Positions 34,473-43,678 of a stretch of 64,000 nucleotides of DNA are shown in pieces. Source of the stretch: Carnobacterium_B sp040274945 (GTDB lineage Bacteria; Bacillota; Bacilli; Lactobacillales; Carnobacteriaceae); assembly GCF_040274945.1 (NCBI RefSeq), contig NZ_JBEMAR010000002.1, positions 186,001 through 250,000 on the forward strand, given 5' to 3'. Below the pieces are notes generated by a model that ran no database searches, was not told the origin of the DNA, and saw nothing but the letters and a program-made list of their open reading frames with translations. Every line of letters starts with the position of its first letter. Within the stretch, counting starts at the first letter, position 1. The position numbers and the translations under genes were made by a program.

Positions 34473-35417
34473 CTAGTTGATTCCAACGATTCGTGTTCCA
34501 GCATTTCCTTTTACAGCATCAGCAGCTTGTTCAAGTGAACAAATAATACTTATTTTTCCTTTTTTAGCAAAATCAATGGCTGCTTCCATTTTTGGTCCCA
34601 TACTCCCAGCAGCAAATTGACCGTCTGTTAGGTGTTTTTGAGCTTCCTCGATAGTAATTTCATCTAACCGTTCTTGATTTGATTTCCCATAGTTAATGTA
34701 AACATTTGGTACATCCGTTAGCATCATAAAAACATCGGCGTCAACTTGCTCTGCTAATTTTTTACCTGTACGGTCTTTATCAATAACAGCCTCAATCCCT
34801 CTAAGCTGATTGTCTTCACCTAGAACTACTGGGATTCCGCCTCCGCCAGCTGCAATAACAACTGTATTTTGCTTTAAGAGTGTAAGGATAGACTCTACAC
34901 CGTGAACTTTTAAGGGTTGTGGCGATGGTACGACTCTTCTATATCCACGACCAGCATCTTCCATCATCGTCCAACCTTTTTCACTCTTCATTTTTTCGGC
35001 TTCTTCAATAGAATAAAATACACCAATTGGTTTGTTTGGGTTTTGGAAAGCTTTGTCATCAGGTGAAACTTCTGTTTGTGTTAATAAATTAACGATATTG
35101 CTGGTTAGACCTTTTTGGATCCATACATTTTTTAGAGATTGCTCCATCATATACCCTATAAAACCTTGAGATTCTGCTGTACATACATCTAAAGGAAATG
35201 GGGGCACAACATCTTTTGCTTCTTCATTTTGACGAAGTATATTCCCAACTTGTGGACCATTTCCATGAGTCAAGACGATCTCATAATCTAATTTATCAAT
35301 TTCTGCAATCAATTCTGCACTTGTTCTCACATTTTCTAACTGGTTTTCATAAAGCGCTTCTTGGTTTGGTCGTAATATTGCATTTCCTCCCAAAGCGATC
35401 ACTACACGTTTAGCCAT
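34473..35417 (-). CDS. allK: Carbamate kinase of the allantoin pathway
   Basis: 314 residues from the ATG at 35417 behind AAGGAGGAAG. The upstream ATG is inside the previous gene. Amino-acid kinase fold: VIALGGNAIL, THGNGPQVGN, AAGGGGIPVV and the IDKDRTGKKLAEQV/DVFMMLTDVPNVY nucleotide region. It converts carbamoyl phosphate plus ADP to ATP, CO2 and NH3. As last gene after allH, and with no arginine deiminase genes nearby, it corresponds to E. coli ybcF/allK rather than arcC. It overlaps allH by 8 bp. Confidence 0.92.
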   Translation of the reverse strand: MAKRVVIALGGNAILRPNQEALYENQLENVRTSAELIAEIDKLDYEIVLTHGNGPQVGNILRQNEEAKDVVPPFPLDVCTAESQGFIGYMMEQSLKNVWIQKGLTSNIVNLLTQTEVSPDDKAFQNPNKPIGVFYSIEEAEKMKSEKGWTMMEDAGRGYRRVVPSPQPLKVHGVESILTLLKQNTVVIAAGGGGIPVVLGEDNQLRGIEAVIDKDRTGKKLAEQVDADVFMMLTDVPNVYINYGKSNQERLDEITIEEAQKHLTDGQFAAGSMGPKMEAAIDFAKKGKISIICSLEQAADAVKGNAGTRIVGIN

Positions 35418-36285
35418 TTTCTTCCTCCTTAATTTTACCAAATAACATTATAGTTGCTGCAAATCCTGTTAACATATCCAATCCAGAAGTATGACCAATT
35501 CTAATAATGCTTTGGATGACTTCTTCGATTTCATTTTCAGTTGACTCTTTTGATAAGACTTGAATTAAATGATGAATCGGTTCATTCCATTTTTTCTGAA
35601 GCGCACAATTTAAATAATGGATGCTTACAGTAGTGGTACGAACCGGTTCTCCATATAACTTTAGTTTTAACGTTTCTTTAAAGATAGAATTCAGCCTTTT
35701 ATAAAAGAGATCTGCTGCTAAGCAACCGATCAACATATCATCTCCAGAAGGGGTGAGTCCTTTCCCTCTACCTAACAAATAGTCCAGACCACTCGTCTGT
35801 TCTCGTTCATTTCCACAAGCTATTTTTTTTAATGCATCCAATTCCCATCTACTGTTAAAGTCTTTTGCGTACCCTAGTTCACTTAAGGAAAAAGAAAACC
35901 CGTTCAAATCCGTTACTTGATGCAGATAATGGAATAATTTTTCAACACTAGCTGAATTTAATTTACTCTCACCTTCAAAAACTGAAGAGTAGTGATCGGA
36001 ATTGTGCAGACTCAGTTGAGTATTGCCTATTCTGACCCAACCATCGGCAATTTCTACACTATCATTTTTCATTGTGGTTTTGATTAACGTTTGTAAACAC
36101 TCTTTTTCAACATAAATGGCCTGTGGTAGTTTGGGATAATCTAAGCCACAAACTAAAATCAGTTCATTTTTTTTTTCATTTTGCAGATTAATGCTTTTGT
36201 CGAACACACTTTGGACAGACCACTCACTAGTTGAAAATAACGTTTCTCTTAATGCCTCATCAAATAAAACAGCTTTTTCAAACAT
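35410..36285 (-). CDS. allH: Oxamate carbamoyltransferase subunit AllH (DUF2877)
   Basis: 291 residues from the ATG at 36285, which follows AGGAGGG. A GTG at 36306 is before the site. DUF2877 family. The conserved GRGKGLTPSGDDMLIGCLA motif (near 185) and GHTSGLDMLTGFA (near 270) are intact. E. coli YlbF/AllH is one of three proteins shown to make up oxamate carbamoyltransferase, which phosphorolyses oxalurate to oxamate and carbamoyl phosphate. Its order between allG and the carbamate kinase gene is that of E. coli fdrA-ylbE-ylbF-ybcF. Confidence 0.88.
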   Translation of the reverse strand: MFEKAVLFDEALRETLFSTSEWSVQSVFDKSINLQNEKKNELILVCGLDYPKLPQAIYVEKECLQTLIKTTMKNDSVEIADGWVRIGNTQLSLHNSDHYSSVFEGESKLNSASVEKLFHYLHQVTDLNGFSFSLSELGYAKDFNSRWELDALKKIACGNEREQTSGLDYLLGRGKGLTPSGDDMLIGCLAADLFYKRLNSIFKETLKLKLYGEPVRTTTVSIHYLNCALQKKWNEPIHHLIQVLSKESTENEIEEVIQSIIRIGHTSGLDMLTGFAATIMLFGKIKEEENG

Positions 36286-36320
36286 CGTGGTCCCTCCTGT
36301 GTTCACGCATTTTTTAAATT

Positions 36321-37586
36321 TTACTCATTAAAACCAAGTTTTTTAGCATAAGCTAAAACAGCTTTTTCAAAACAATCAATAGGAGGATGAACCGTTCCGG
36401 CTCCTATTTGACCTAAACCAGCTTTTTTATTAGCGATCCCAGTATTAATAACCGGAGTGATCCCTGTTTCTACAACTTTAGCTGCATCAATTCCTAAACA
36501 AATCCCTTGGAAGTCCCATGTTGGAACAGTAAAGTTAGGGTTTTGATCAATACAGATTTCTTTCATTTCATTACTGGTATTTAAAGCGTCTTGGAAACCA
36601 CCTGAACCTACAAAGCGTGTTACTGCAGGAGCAGCGATCATCGCCATTCCCCCAACCCCAAACGTCTCAGTAATTGCACTATCTCCCATATCTGGTGCAG
36701 CATCTGCTTCGCTGAATCCTGAGAAGTATAATCCTTGTGGCGTATTAACAGGACCTGTAAACCATTCATCACCCATTCCGGCAATGCGAATACCAAATTC
36801 ATATCCATTCCGGCACATTGCAGTTACCACAGTTCCTTCTTGGATCATGCGTGCCCCATCCATTACTGCTTTAGCTGCAGCCATCATAATATTTAAGAAA
36901 AATTGGTCAGTGTCTGCTAAGAATGTAATAACTTCTTCTTTTTCTTTTTGATCATTCTCTAATGCAACAATACTAGGTGCCATTTCTTTTAAAAATACTA
37001 ATGATGCTGCAATATTGCGTTGGTGAAATTCATCGCCCATTGCAATGGATTTAGCAACCATTACATTAATATTCAAACCACTTTCTTTTGTTTTTAATGC
37101 TTTACTTAGTACTGGACAAAGCACATTACGCATCCAATGCAGACGAGTGACTACTTCGTCAGAATAAGCACCAAAGCGTAAAACAGCTCCTATTCCTTCA
37201 TTCATCGTACAATAAGCAACGTTACCATCCGTACGATTTTCAACAACTAAGACAGCCATGTTTCCTGAAGTAATGCCTCCCATAGGTCCTACTGCGTTTA
37301 CGTGGTGACATGGCATTAATGTCACTTCCCCAGATTCAAGTAACGTACGGGCGTCTGTTTCATTCTCTGCCCATCCTTCAAATAATACTGCACCAATACA
37401 TGCGCCTTGGATAGGATCAACCATCTTATCATAAGTAATCGGAGGACCTGCATGGAGTAATACTTTTCCTTCATTAAATTCTTTAATAACGGTATTTGCT
37501 GGAACCACATCTAATAAGAAAGGTGATCCAGCTACAATTTTAGAAATAACAGCCTGGTTAGCTTCATCGATTGTTTGGTAATTCAT
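36321..37586 (-). CDS. allG: Oxamate carbamoyltransferase subunit AllG (DUF1116)
   Basis: 421 residues of the DUF1116 (YlbE) family, with HAGPPITYDKMVDPIQGACIG, MPCHHVNAVGPMGGITSGNM and MCRNGYEFGIRIAGMGDEWF as the conserved blocks. It forms oxamate carbamoyltransferase with AllF and AllH. GGGAGG lies before the ATG. It is 15 bp downstream of allF and 35 bp upstream of allH. It has no signal peptide or membrane helix, so it is cytosolic. Confidence 0.9.
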   Translation of the reverse strand: MNYQTIDEANQAVISKIVAGSPFLLDVVPANTVIKEFNEGKVLLHAGPPITYDKMVDPIQGACIGAVLFEGWAENETDARTLLESGEVTLMPCHHVNAVGPMGGITSGNMAVLVVENRTDGNVAYCTMNEGIGAVLRFGAYSDEVVTRLHWMRNVLCPVLSKALKTKESGLNINVMVAKSIAMGDEFHQRNIAASLVFLKEMAPSIVALENDQKEKEEVITFLADTDQFFLNIMMAAAKAVMDGARMIQEGTVVTAMCRNGYEFGIRIAGMGDEWFTGPVNTPQGLYFSGFSEADAAPDMGDSAITETFGVGGMAMIAAPAVTRFVGSGGFQDALNTSNEMKEICIDQNPNFTVPTWDFQGICLGIDAAKVVETGITPVINTGIANKKAGLGQIGAGTVHPPIDCFEKAVLAYAKKLGFNE

Positions 37587-37601
37587 TGTTCATTTCCTCC
37601 C

Positions 37602-39365
37602 TTAGTTGTTCTCATTCGTGTAATTTTTCAAGAAATACAGTGCTTTTTGTAACGTTACATTCCCACCTGCTGCTGGACGCCAATCGAATTGAATAGAAGT
37701 ACCTCCCATTTCACGAATAGCATCAGAAAAGCTACGTAAACCAATGTTTAAGAAGGTTTTTGTTCTTAACATATCCATCATTTGTTCTGATGGGATCAAT
37801 TCCTCTTCAAAAGCTGGTGCTTCGACCGTTTGAATGGTTTTTTCAACCTCGTCTAATGAGATAGAAACTAATTTTAACGCCATACGGACGGCTTGGTTGT
37901 TGCTGTCAGCAACAATAACGCCTGCTTCTTCAAGAATCGTTTTTTGTTTTTTGATATCTTGAGGATCTTCATCCGTTCCAACGATTGCTCCAATAAATAC
38001 TAACTGTTTGTTAGTTTCTTTAGCTTTATTTTGTGCTTTCTTAATCGCTGGAGCTAATTCAGTAGCCATATCGATATGCGCTCCATAACCTAACACAATA
38101 TCCAATAAAATAATAGCGGTTTCAGAATCATCTGCAGCTTGCTCAATCATTTCAATTCGTTTATCTGGATCAATCATCGGGTGTGGCTTTCCTTGCGTGT
38201 AGATGTCATCACCTAAATCAATGATTTCATATCCCGCATCTTTTAAAATAAAGCCTTCTTTTTTATCAGCACTACCGGTTAATTCTAGTCCTTCTTTTAT
38301 CAGCATCGCAGCTTCATTGGCTAGTGTTCCACCTGAGTAATATCCTTTAATATATTTTTGATCAGATGAAAAAGCTACTTCTGGAAGTTCTAAGGCTTGC
38401 TCTTCAACAGATACAGCTTCGTTGTTTAGTAGTTGAACTGCAATTCTAGCTGTTTCTTCTAATGTATACGCATGGTAAAGATTTTCTTCGTGATACATCG
38501 GCTTTTCACCCAAGAAAATCGTTACTGCAGGTTTAGTGATTTTACGTAAGAGTGCTAACACTTTTTCGCGAACAGCTGGAGCAGGTGGTTTTGAGATTAC
38601 GACAATGACATCAGTATCCGGATCATTTTCAAGTGTGACAATTCCATCCATCAATGTGATTCCGCCAATTTCTTCTTTTAAATCACGTCCTCCTGTTCCA
38701 ATCGCATTCGTTACACCACCACCCAGTTTATGAATGATCGTTGAAACTTCTTGGATACCTGTTCCGGAAGCTCCTACAATTCCAACAGCTCCTTTTCGAA
38801 CAACGTTTGTAAAGGCTAATGGAATGCCATTGATGATACCTGTACCACAATCTGGTCCCATTAATAATAATCCTTTTTCATGTGCTTTTAGCTTTAAGCG
38901 TTTTTCATCTTCAATCGAAACGTTGTCACTGAAACAAAATACATGCTTGCCTTCATCCAAAGCCTTTTCAATCTCTAAAGGTGCATGTGTCCCTGGTATA
39001 GAGATTAAGGCCACTGGCGCATCTTTAGATAAACTGATAGCTTTATCCCATGTCCGGACAGATTCTTGAGTGTCACTGTTATCCATACCTTTAGATTGTT
39101 CTTCTAAAAATACATCAATCTCTTCCATGACGTTAGGAACAACAGATTCGTCCTTAACATCTAGAACGACAGCCATATCATTAGCTGATGCTTTTTCTAA
39201 TTCTGGAGTATAAAGACCTCCTGTTTTAAAGATGTCTTTATTAGCAGGTGTTCCCATCATAATTGACACATTATTTACGCCTTCAACTGTATTGATTTTA
39301 TTCGTTAATAGCATTAGGACAATCGAATCTTGGTAACTATTGTTTTTTATAATCGTCGTTAACAT
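37602..39365 (-). CDS. allF: Oxamate carbamoyltransferase subunit AllF (FdrA)
   Basis: 587 residues from the ATG at 39365 (AGAGGGG upstream). FdrA is related to succinyl-CoA synthetase. A CoA-binding-like Rossmann part contains ISIPGTHAPLEIEKAL, MGPDCGTGIINGIPLAF and VGIVGASGTGIQEVST, followed by a ligase-like part with LLDIVLGYGAHIDMATELAP. The histidine phosphorylation motif of true synthetases is replaced by the IGTGGRDLKEEIGG region. In E. coli it is one of three proteins needed for oxalurate phosphorolysis. It is directly upstream of allG. Confidence 0.9.
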   Translation of the reverse strand: MLTTIIKNNSYQDSIVLMLLTNKINTVEGVNNVSIMMGTPANKDIFKTGGLYTPELEKASANDMAVVLDVKDESVVPNVMEEIDVFLEEQSKGMDNSDTQESVRTWDKAISLSKDAPVALISIPGTHAPLEIEKALDEGKHVFCFSDNVSIEDEKRLKLKAHEKGLLLMGPDCGTGIINGIPLAFTNVVRKGAVGIVGASGTGIQEVSTIIHKLGGGVTNAIGTGGRDLKEEIGGITLMDGIVTLENDPDTDVIVVISKPPAPAVREKVLALLRKITKPAVTIFLGEKPMYHEENLYHAYTLEETARIAVQLLNNEAVSVEEQALELPEVAFSSDQKYIKGYYSGGTLANEAAMLIKEGLELTGSADKKEGFILKDAGYEIIDLGDDIYTQGKPHPMIDPDKRIEMIEQAADDSETAIILLDIVLGYGAHIDMATELAPAIKKAQNKAKETNKQLVFIGAIVGTDEDPQDIKKQKTILEEAGVIVADSNNQAVRMALKLVSISLDEVEKTIQTVEAPAFEEELIPSEQMMDMLRTKTFLNIGLRSFSDAIREMGGTSIQFDWRPAAGGNVTLQKALYFLKNYTNENN

Positions 39366-39397
39366 ATTGTGGCCCCTCTTTCTCATTTTGTAATTAT

Positions 39398-40462
39398 TTA
39401 GTCAGCAAATGCACTTTTCCCGCCATACTGATCAAAATGAACAGTTTCGCTTGTTAAGTAGTCATAAATACTTTTTTCAATCGGAATGCCTTCTTTTTGG
39501 TACTTTTCGTAATTTAATTGACTGAGTTCCCCTGGATAATATACTTGTTCAAAACCATCAGCAGGTTTCGTCTCATGCAATTCTGAAACCACTTGATCCA
39601 TTTTTTCTTTAAATAGATCGAGGTCCGTAAAGCGCTTTGGATCAATCAATATAAATAATTGCCCTAAGTCACGCCCTTCAGAAATTTTGTCATACATAGA
39701 AGTGACGTGTTTTCCAAACGGCAGTCCTAAAAGAATTCCAGACAAGACATCAACCATCATCATCAAGCCGTATCCTTTTGGTCCGGCAATCGGTAACAAG
39801 CCATTTACAGCATGTGGATCTGTTGTCGGTTTGCCATCTTTGTCTACTGCCCAAGTGTTAGGGATTTCTAAATTTTTTGACCGTGCATCTAGAATTTTTC
39901 CCCAGGCTTGAACGGTTGTCGCCATATCAAAGACTACAGGAGCACCCGTTTTTCGGGGAGCTGCAAACGCAATCGGGTTGGTCCCATAATAATTTTCTGT
40001 TCCTCCGAATGCCACAACCATTGGGTCAGATTGACACATTGAAATGCCAATCAGATCTTGCTCAGCTGCTTTTTTGACATAGTAAGATAGTGCACCACTA
40101 TGACTCATTTTTGATATTCCTACTACAGCGACTCCAGATTCTTTAGCTAATGGAATCGCTTCTGCTAATGCATTATTTGCTATAAATTGGCCTACTCCGT
40201 TATCCCCATGGAAAATAGCTGTACTTGGTCCTGTTACTTCAAAATACGTTTGCGGATCTAATGTAACGCCACCTTTAGCGATTTGTTCTGCATAATAATC
40301 TACACGAACGGCTCCATGTGAGTGGATTCCGCAGGCATCAGCAAATACTAAATGATTGGCTGCTTCTTGAGCTTGTTCCGTGTATAATCCTGCTTTTTCA
40401 AGTTTGACCTTGATCAATTGATGCAGATCCGAAGAGGGTACAATTACTGTATTTTCTTTCAT
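39398..40462 (-). CDS. allD: Ureidoglycolate dehydrogenase
   Basis: About 354 residues of the Ldh2/MDG dehydrogenase family, which oxidises (S)-ureidoglycolate to oxalurate with NAD+. Conserved parts include HSHGAVRVDYYAEQI, KMSHSGALSYYVKKA (catalytic His region), GTNPIAFAAPR and GPKGYGLMMMVDVLSG. Two ATGs fit GGGAGGG: 40468 (very close) and 40462 (10 nt), and the second is preferred. Third gene of the operon, after allE. Confidence 0.93.
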   Translation of the reverse strand: MKENTVIVPSSDLHQLIKVKLEKAGLYTEQAQEAANHLVFADACGIHSHGAVRVDYYAEQIAKGGVTLDPQTYFEVTGPSTAIFHGDNGVGQFIANNALAEAIPLAKESGVAVVGISKMSHSGALSYYVKKAAEQDLIGISMCQSDPMVVAFGGTENYYGTNPIAFAAPRKTGAPVVFDMATTVQAWGKILDARSKNLEIPNTWAVDKDGKPTTDPHAVNGLLPIAGPKGYGLMMMVDVLSGILLGLPFGKHVTSMYDKISEGRDLGQLFILIDPKRFTDLDLFKEKMDQVVSELHETKPADGFEQVYYPGELSQLNYEKYQKEGIPIEKSIYDYLTSETVHFDQYGGKSAFAD

Positions 40463-40479
40463 ATTCATTCACCCTCCCT

Positions 40480-41265
40480 TTAAATTTTTGGATCGCGATT
40501 GCAATCTTTAGAGTAAACGTAACTCAATGACTCGTTGCGACCAACAGCATAGGCTGCTTGTGGATTATACGCACCCATGAAAATATAATCGCCTTTTTCT
40601 ACTGGCATCCATTCATTATCTAAGTTGTACATTCCTTGACCAGATAATATATACGCACCATGCTCTTGCACATGTGTCTCGACGTAACCATGGCTGGCGC
40701 CTGGTTTAAAGGATAAAACATGGAAGTTCATATCGAAGCCTAAATCTTTGGGCAATAAATCCCATATGAGAACATCTTCCATATCTTCATAATTTGTCGC
40801 TTCAAGATGTTCAACATTATTGAATAAAGTATGCGCAGCATGGCCTTCTAGTGGTTCATACCGTTTTTTGTATAAGAAAATCTCTGTATCTTGCGTTTGT
40901 GCATTTTCAAGATACATTTTTAGATCCGCTGGTACATAGGCATATCCACCAGCTATAAGAGTTTGTTCTTGGGTACCATCCCCTACTTTTAAAGCTCCTT
41001 CAATAACATAAACAAACGTTTCGACGCCATCTTCGCCAAATCCTTGTGTATTTCCACCATTTTCGTGCAAGGTAATAATGTAATCAACAAAGTTTGCTCC
41101 AAGTTTTGGTGAAGCAAGTATCGTTAGATCACAATTTTCAAATCCTGGCACAACATTTTTTACTAATCCATCATGTGGAATCAACGCATAATTTTGTCTC
41201 TTAATAACGGAACGTGACTCAAGTAATCCGTCTCTATACCCTTGTATATTATTTTTGTAACCCAT
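40480..41265 (-). CDS. allE: (S)-ureidoglycine aminohydrolase
   Basis: 261 residues, bicupin enzyme that hydrolyses ureidoglycine to (S)-ureidoglycolate and ammonia. The C-terminal cupin holds the Mn2+ ligands in HVLSFKPGASHGYVETHVQEHGAYILSG, with Glu and His residues in the correct pattern. The start is ATG 41265. A GTG three codons earlier touches the GGGTG ribosome site. It lies 18 bp after allC and 17 bp before allD. Confidence 0.93.
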   Translation of the reverse strand: MGYKNNIQGYRDGLLESRSVIKRQNYALIPHDGLVKNVVPGFENCDLTILASPKLGANFVDYIITLHENGGNTQGFGEDGVETFVYVIEGALKVGDGTQEQTLIAGGYAYVPADLKMYLENAQTQDTEIFLYKKRYEPLEGHAAHTLFNNVEHLEATNYEDMEDVLIWDLLPKDLGFDMNFHVLSFKPGASHGYVETHVQEHGAYILSGQGMYNLDNEWMPVEKGDYIFMGAYNPQAAYAVGRNESLSYVYSKDCNRDPKI

Positions 41266-41283
41266 TCTTATCACCCATTCTTT

Positions 41284-42513
41284 TTAGTTGTAAGCTAACT
41301 GATACAAAGCTCCTGCCAAAGTTTTAACTCCTGCAACTAAATCTTCTAACTTAGTTTCTTCAGCTGGGTTATGGCTAATCCCTTTGATACTTGGAACAAA
41401 TATCATGGCTGTAGGATAGTGTGGCGCAATAATCTGTGAATCATGACCTGCACCACTATGCATGATCAGGTAATCAATGTTTTCACTTTTAACGGCTTCT
41501 TCAATAACTGAAACGATTGATTCATCCATTGGAACTGGAGCTTCATCCATCCATAGGTCAATATCGATTGTCATCCCCATCTCTTCAGCGATTTCTTGCA
41601 TTCGTTTTTCTAGGGATTCAGTAAAGTCCTTTAGCTCTTCTTTATCTGTATGACGGCAATCGATTGTAAACAATACTTCACCTGGCACAACATTGACCGT
41701 ATTTGGTTTAGGTTCGACTTTCCCAAAGGTCAGTACCAAAGGATCTCCAACTTCTTCTGCTTTAACAATCCCTTCTGAACAAATTTTACTAAATGCATAT
41801 ACAGCATCTTTTCGGTAACCCATTGGAGTGGTACCCGCATGATTTGCTTCCCCTTTTAAAGTAACTGTATAGCGTCTCTGACCTGCAATACTGTTTACAA
41901 CACCAATTTGGAGTTTCTTGTTTTCTAATACATTTCCCTGTTCAATGTGTATTTCAAGAAATGCTTTAATATCCGTTCTTTTAGTGGCTGTTTCAGGTTT
42001 GAAATCAAATCCGCATGCTTTCATAGCATCAACAAACTTTACCCCTTTAAAATCAGCCATTTCATTAGCCTCTTCTTTGTTAGCTTCATTAACAAAATTT
42101 TTACTGCCCCAAAATGCCATTGGAAAGCGACTACCTTCTTCTTCAGCCATTGAGATAACTTCTAATGAACGCAAGGGTTGACCGTAAGTTTCTTTTAAAT
42201 AGTGTACAGCTAGGTAGGCAGCAATGATTCCGTATTGTCCATCCAAGTTACCGCCATTCACAACTGTATCAATATGCGAACCTGACAAAATAGTTTCTTC
42301 TGGATACGTTGATCCTTCTAAGCGTCCAAATAAGTTTCCAATCTCATCAAAATGAGTCGTCATTCCATTTTCTTCTAAGGTTGCTTTCAACTGATTTTGT
42401 ACTTCTAACCAAGAATCTGAATACAACAAGCGAGTCATGCCACCTGTAGGATCATTTCCAATACTTGTAAATAAATCAATATTTTCTTTTAACAGTGTTT
42501 TAATATCCATCAT
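41284..42513 (-). CDS. allC: Allantoate amidohydrolase
   Basis: 409-residue M20-family metalloenzyme that converts allantoate to ureidoglycine, CO2 and NH3. Metal ligands are visible: SGSHIDTVVNGGNLDGQYG, AEEEGSRFPMAFWGS, LEIHIEQGNVLE and the C-terminal HSGAGHDSQ. Length and motifs fit AllC, with the close relative N-carbamoyl-L-amino acid hydrolase as alternative. The operon context decides. Two ATGs follow AGGAGG. It is the first gene of the seven-gene operon, with a cre-like site in the leader. Confidence 0.93.
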   Translation of the reverse strand: MMDIKTLLKENIDLFTSIGNDPTGGMTRLLYSDSWLEVQNQLKATLEENGMTTHFDEIGNLFGRLEGSTYPEETILSGSHIDTVVNGGNLDGQYGIIAAYLAVHYLKETYGQPLRSLEVISMAEEEGSRFPMAFWGSKNFVNEANKEEANEMADFKGVKFVDAMKACGFDFKPETATKRTDIKAFLEIHIEQGNVLENKKLQIGVVNSIAGQRRYTVTLKGEANHAGTTPMGYRKDAVYAFSKICSEGIVKAEEVGDPLVLTFGKVEPKPNTVNVVPGEVLFTIDCRHTDKEELKDFTESLEKRMQEIAEEMGMTIDIDLWMDEAPVPMDESIVSVIEEAVKSENIDYLIMHSGAGHDSQIIAPHYPTAMIFVPSIKGISHNPAEETKLEDLVAGVKTLAGALYQLAYN

Positions 42514-42546
42514 TTCTGCCTCCTTGATTTCTTATCATATATTCAT

Positions 42547-42560
42547 TGTAAGCGTTTCTA
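42547..42560. promoter_or_regulatory. cre-like site at the allC operon promoter
   Basis: TGTAAGCGTTTCTA matches the CcpA consensus at 13 of 14 positions, 34 bp before allC. A weak minus-strand promoter (TTCAAA-N18-TTATAG, 42565-42594) lies just upstream, so bound CcpA would block it. Confidence 0.55.
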
Positions 42561-42689
42561 AATTCTATAACACTATCATAACTGACAATTTGAATAGTCT
42601 TTTTGTGCAAGATAAACAGTTTGTAATAATAATTTTTTTCTGTACTATTAACATACTGAACTTTACTTACTTATGAAAGGATGACGCTA

Positions 42690-43541
42690 ATGTCTACTAT
42701 CTATACTTATGTTAAAGATAACGATTTTTCTTTACAAATGACTTTTTTTCCAGCTGTTTCTGAATCTGACAAACACTGTACACTTCTTTATTTACATGGT
42801 GGTGCCCTTATTTATGGAGAAAGAGATGATCTTCCCATTCTTTATCGTGAAATGTTTTTAACTGCAGGATATTCAATCCTAACAATCGATTACCCACTCG
42901 CTCCCGAAGTATCTTTACCTACTATAGTAGAGACTTTATTAGAAGGAATCGATTGGTTTAATACTCATGCTAAAGATACTTTGAAATTGCACTCATCAGA
43001 TTACGTTTTATTCGGAAGATCTGCTGGTGCCTATCTTAGTTTTTTGCTTTCTAAACAATTACTTCCTATTTCTCCAAAAGGTATCATAAGTTTTTATGGT
43101 TATTCTTCGCTAATAGAAACTAGCTTTACTAATCCTAGTTCTTATTACAATCAATTTCCTAAAGTAACCAGTAGTAGTATATCTCATTTGATAAAAACTA
43201 CACGCCTAGCAAACGCCTCTGTTCAAGACCGGTTTCCCATATACCTTAGAGCTAGGCAAACGGGTTTTTGGTTGTCGTTGTTATTGTCAGATAGATCTTT
43301 GTTAAGCAACTACAGTCTCAACGAAGTGGAATTAAAAAAATTGCCTCCTGTTTTTCTAACGGCTAGTTCTGCTGATCAAGATGTACCTTATAGTGTTTCA
43401 CAGCAGCTCTCTCAAATCATTCCTAACGTAAAGTTTCATCCCGTGCTAGGATTGCCGCATGATTTCGATTCAGATACCTCTAATCCTGTTGGAAAGCGTG
43501 TCTATCAAGCTGCTATTAATTGGTTAGACCAGCTTCAATAA
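42690..43541 (+). CDS. Alpha/beta hydrolase, HSL-like
   Basis: 283 residues from the ATG at 42690 (AAAGGA 8 nt upstream; the ATG at 42681 touches the site). Alpha/beta hydrolase with an oxyanion HGGALIYGE motif (near 35), nucleophile Ser in FGRSAGAYLSF, Asp in TASSADQDVPY and His in LGLPHDFDSD. The HGG motif puts it near hormone-sensitive-lipase-type carboxylesterases. Substrate unknown. It diverges from the allC operon but shows no specific link to it. Confidence 0.82.
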   Translation: MSTIYTYVKDNDFSLQMTFFPAVSESDKHCTLLYLHGGALIYGERDDLPILYREMFLTAGYSILTIDYPLAPEVSLPTIVETLLEGIDWFNTHAKDTLKLHSSDYVLFGRSAGAYLSFLLSKQLLPISPKGIISFYGYSSLIETSFTNPSSYYNQFPKVTSSSISHLIKTTRLANASVQDRFPIYLRARQTGFWLSLLLSDRSLLSNYSLNEVELKKLPPVFLTASSADQDVPYSVSQQLSQIIPNVKFHPVLGLPHDFDSDTSNPVGKRVYQAAINWLDQLQ

Positions 43542-43678
43542 GGAGTGATCGCACTTAAATTATTTTATACTGTTTGTTTCAGTTGGATTTAAAGAAAAAA
43601 TAACAAATTGCCTTTTGTAAACACCCGTTATAAATGGTATCCTTAAAAAAAAGGACTTAGAGGCAGGTTATTTTACTT

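Noticed and set aside
34473..35417. Arginine deiminase pathway carbamate kinase (arcC)
   Set aside because: No arcA, arcB or arcD nearby. The gene is the last of the allantoin operon directly after allH, matching allK.
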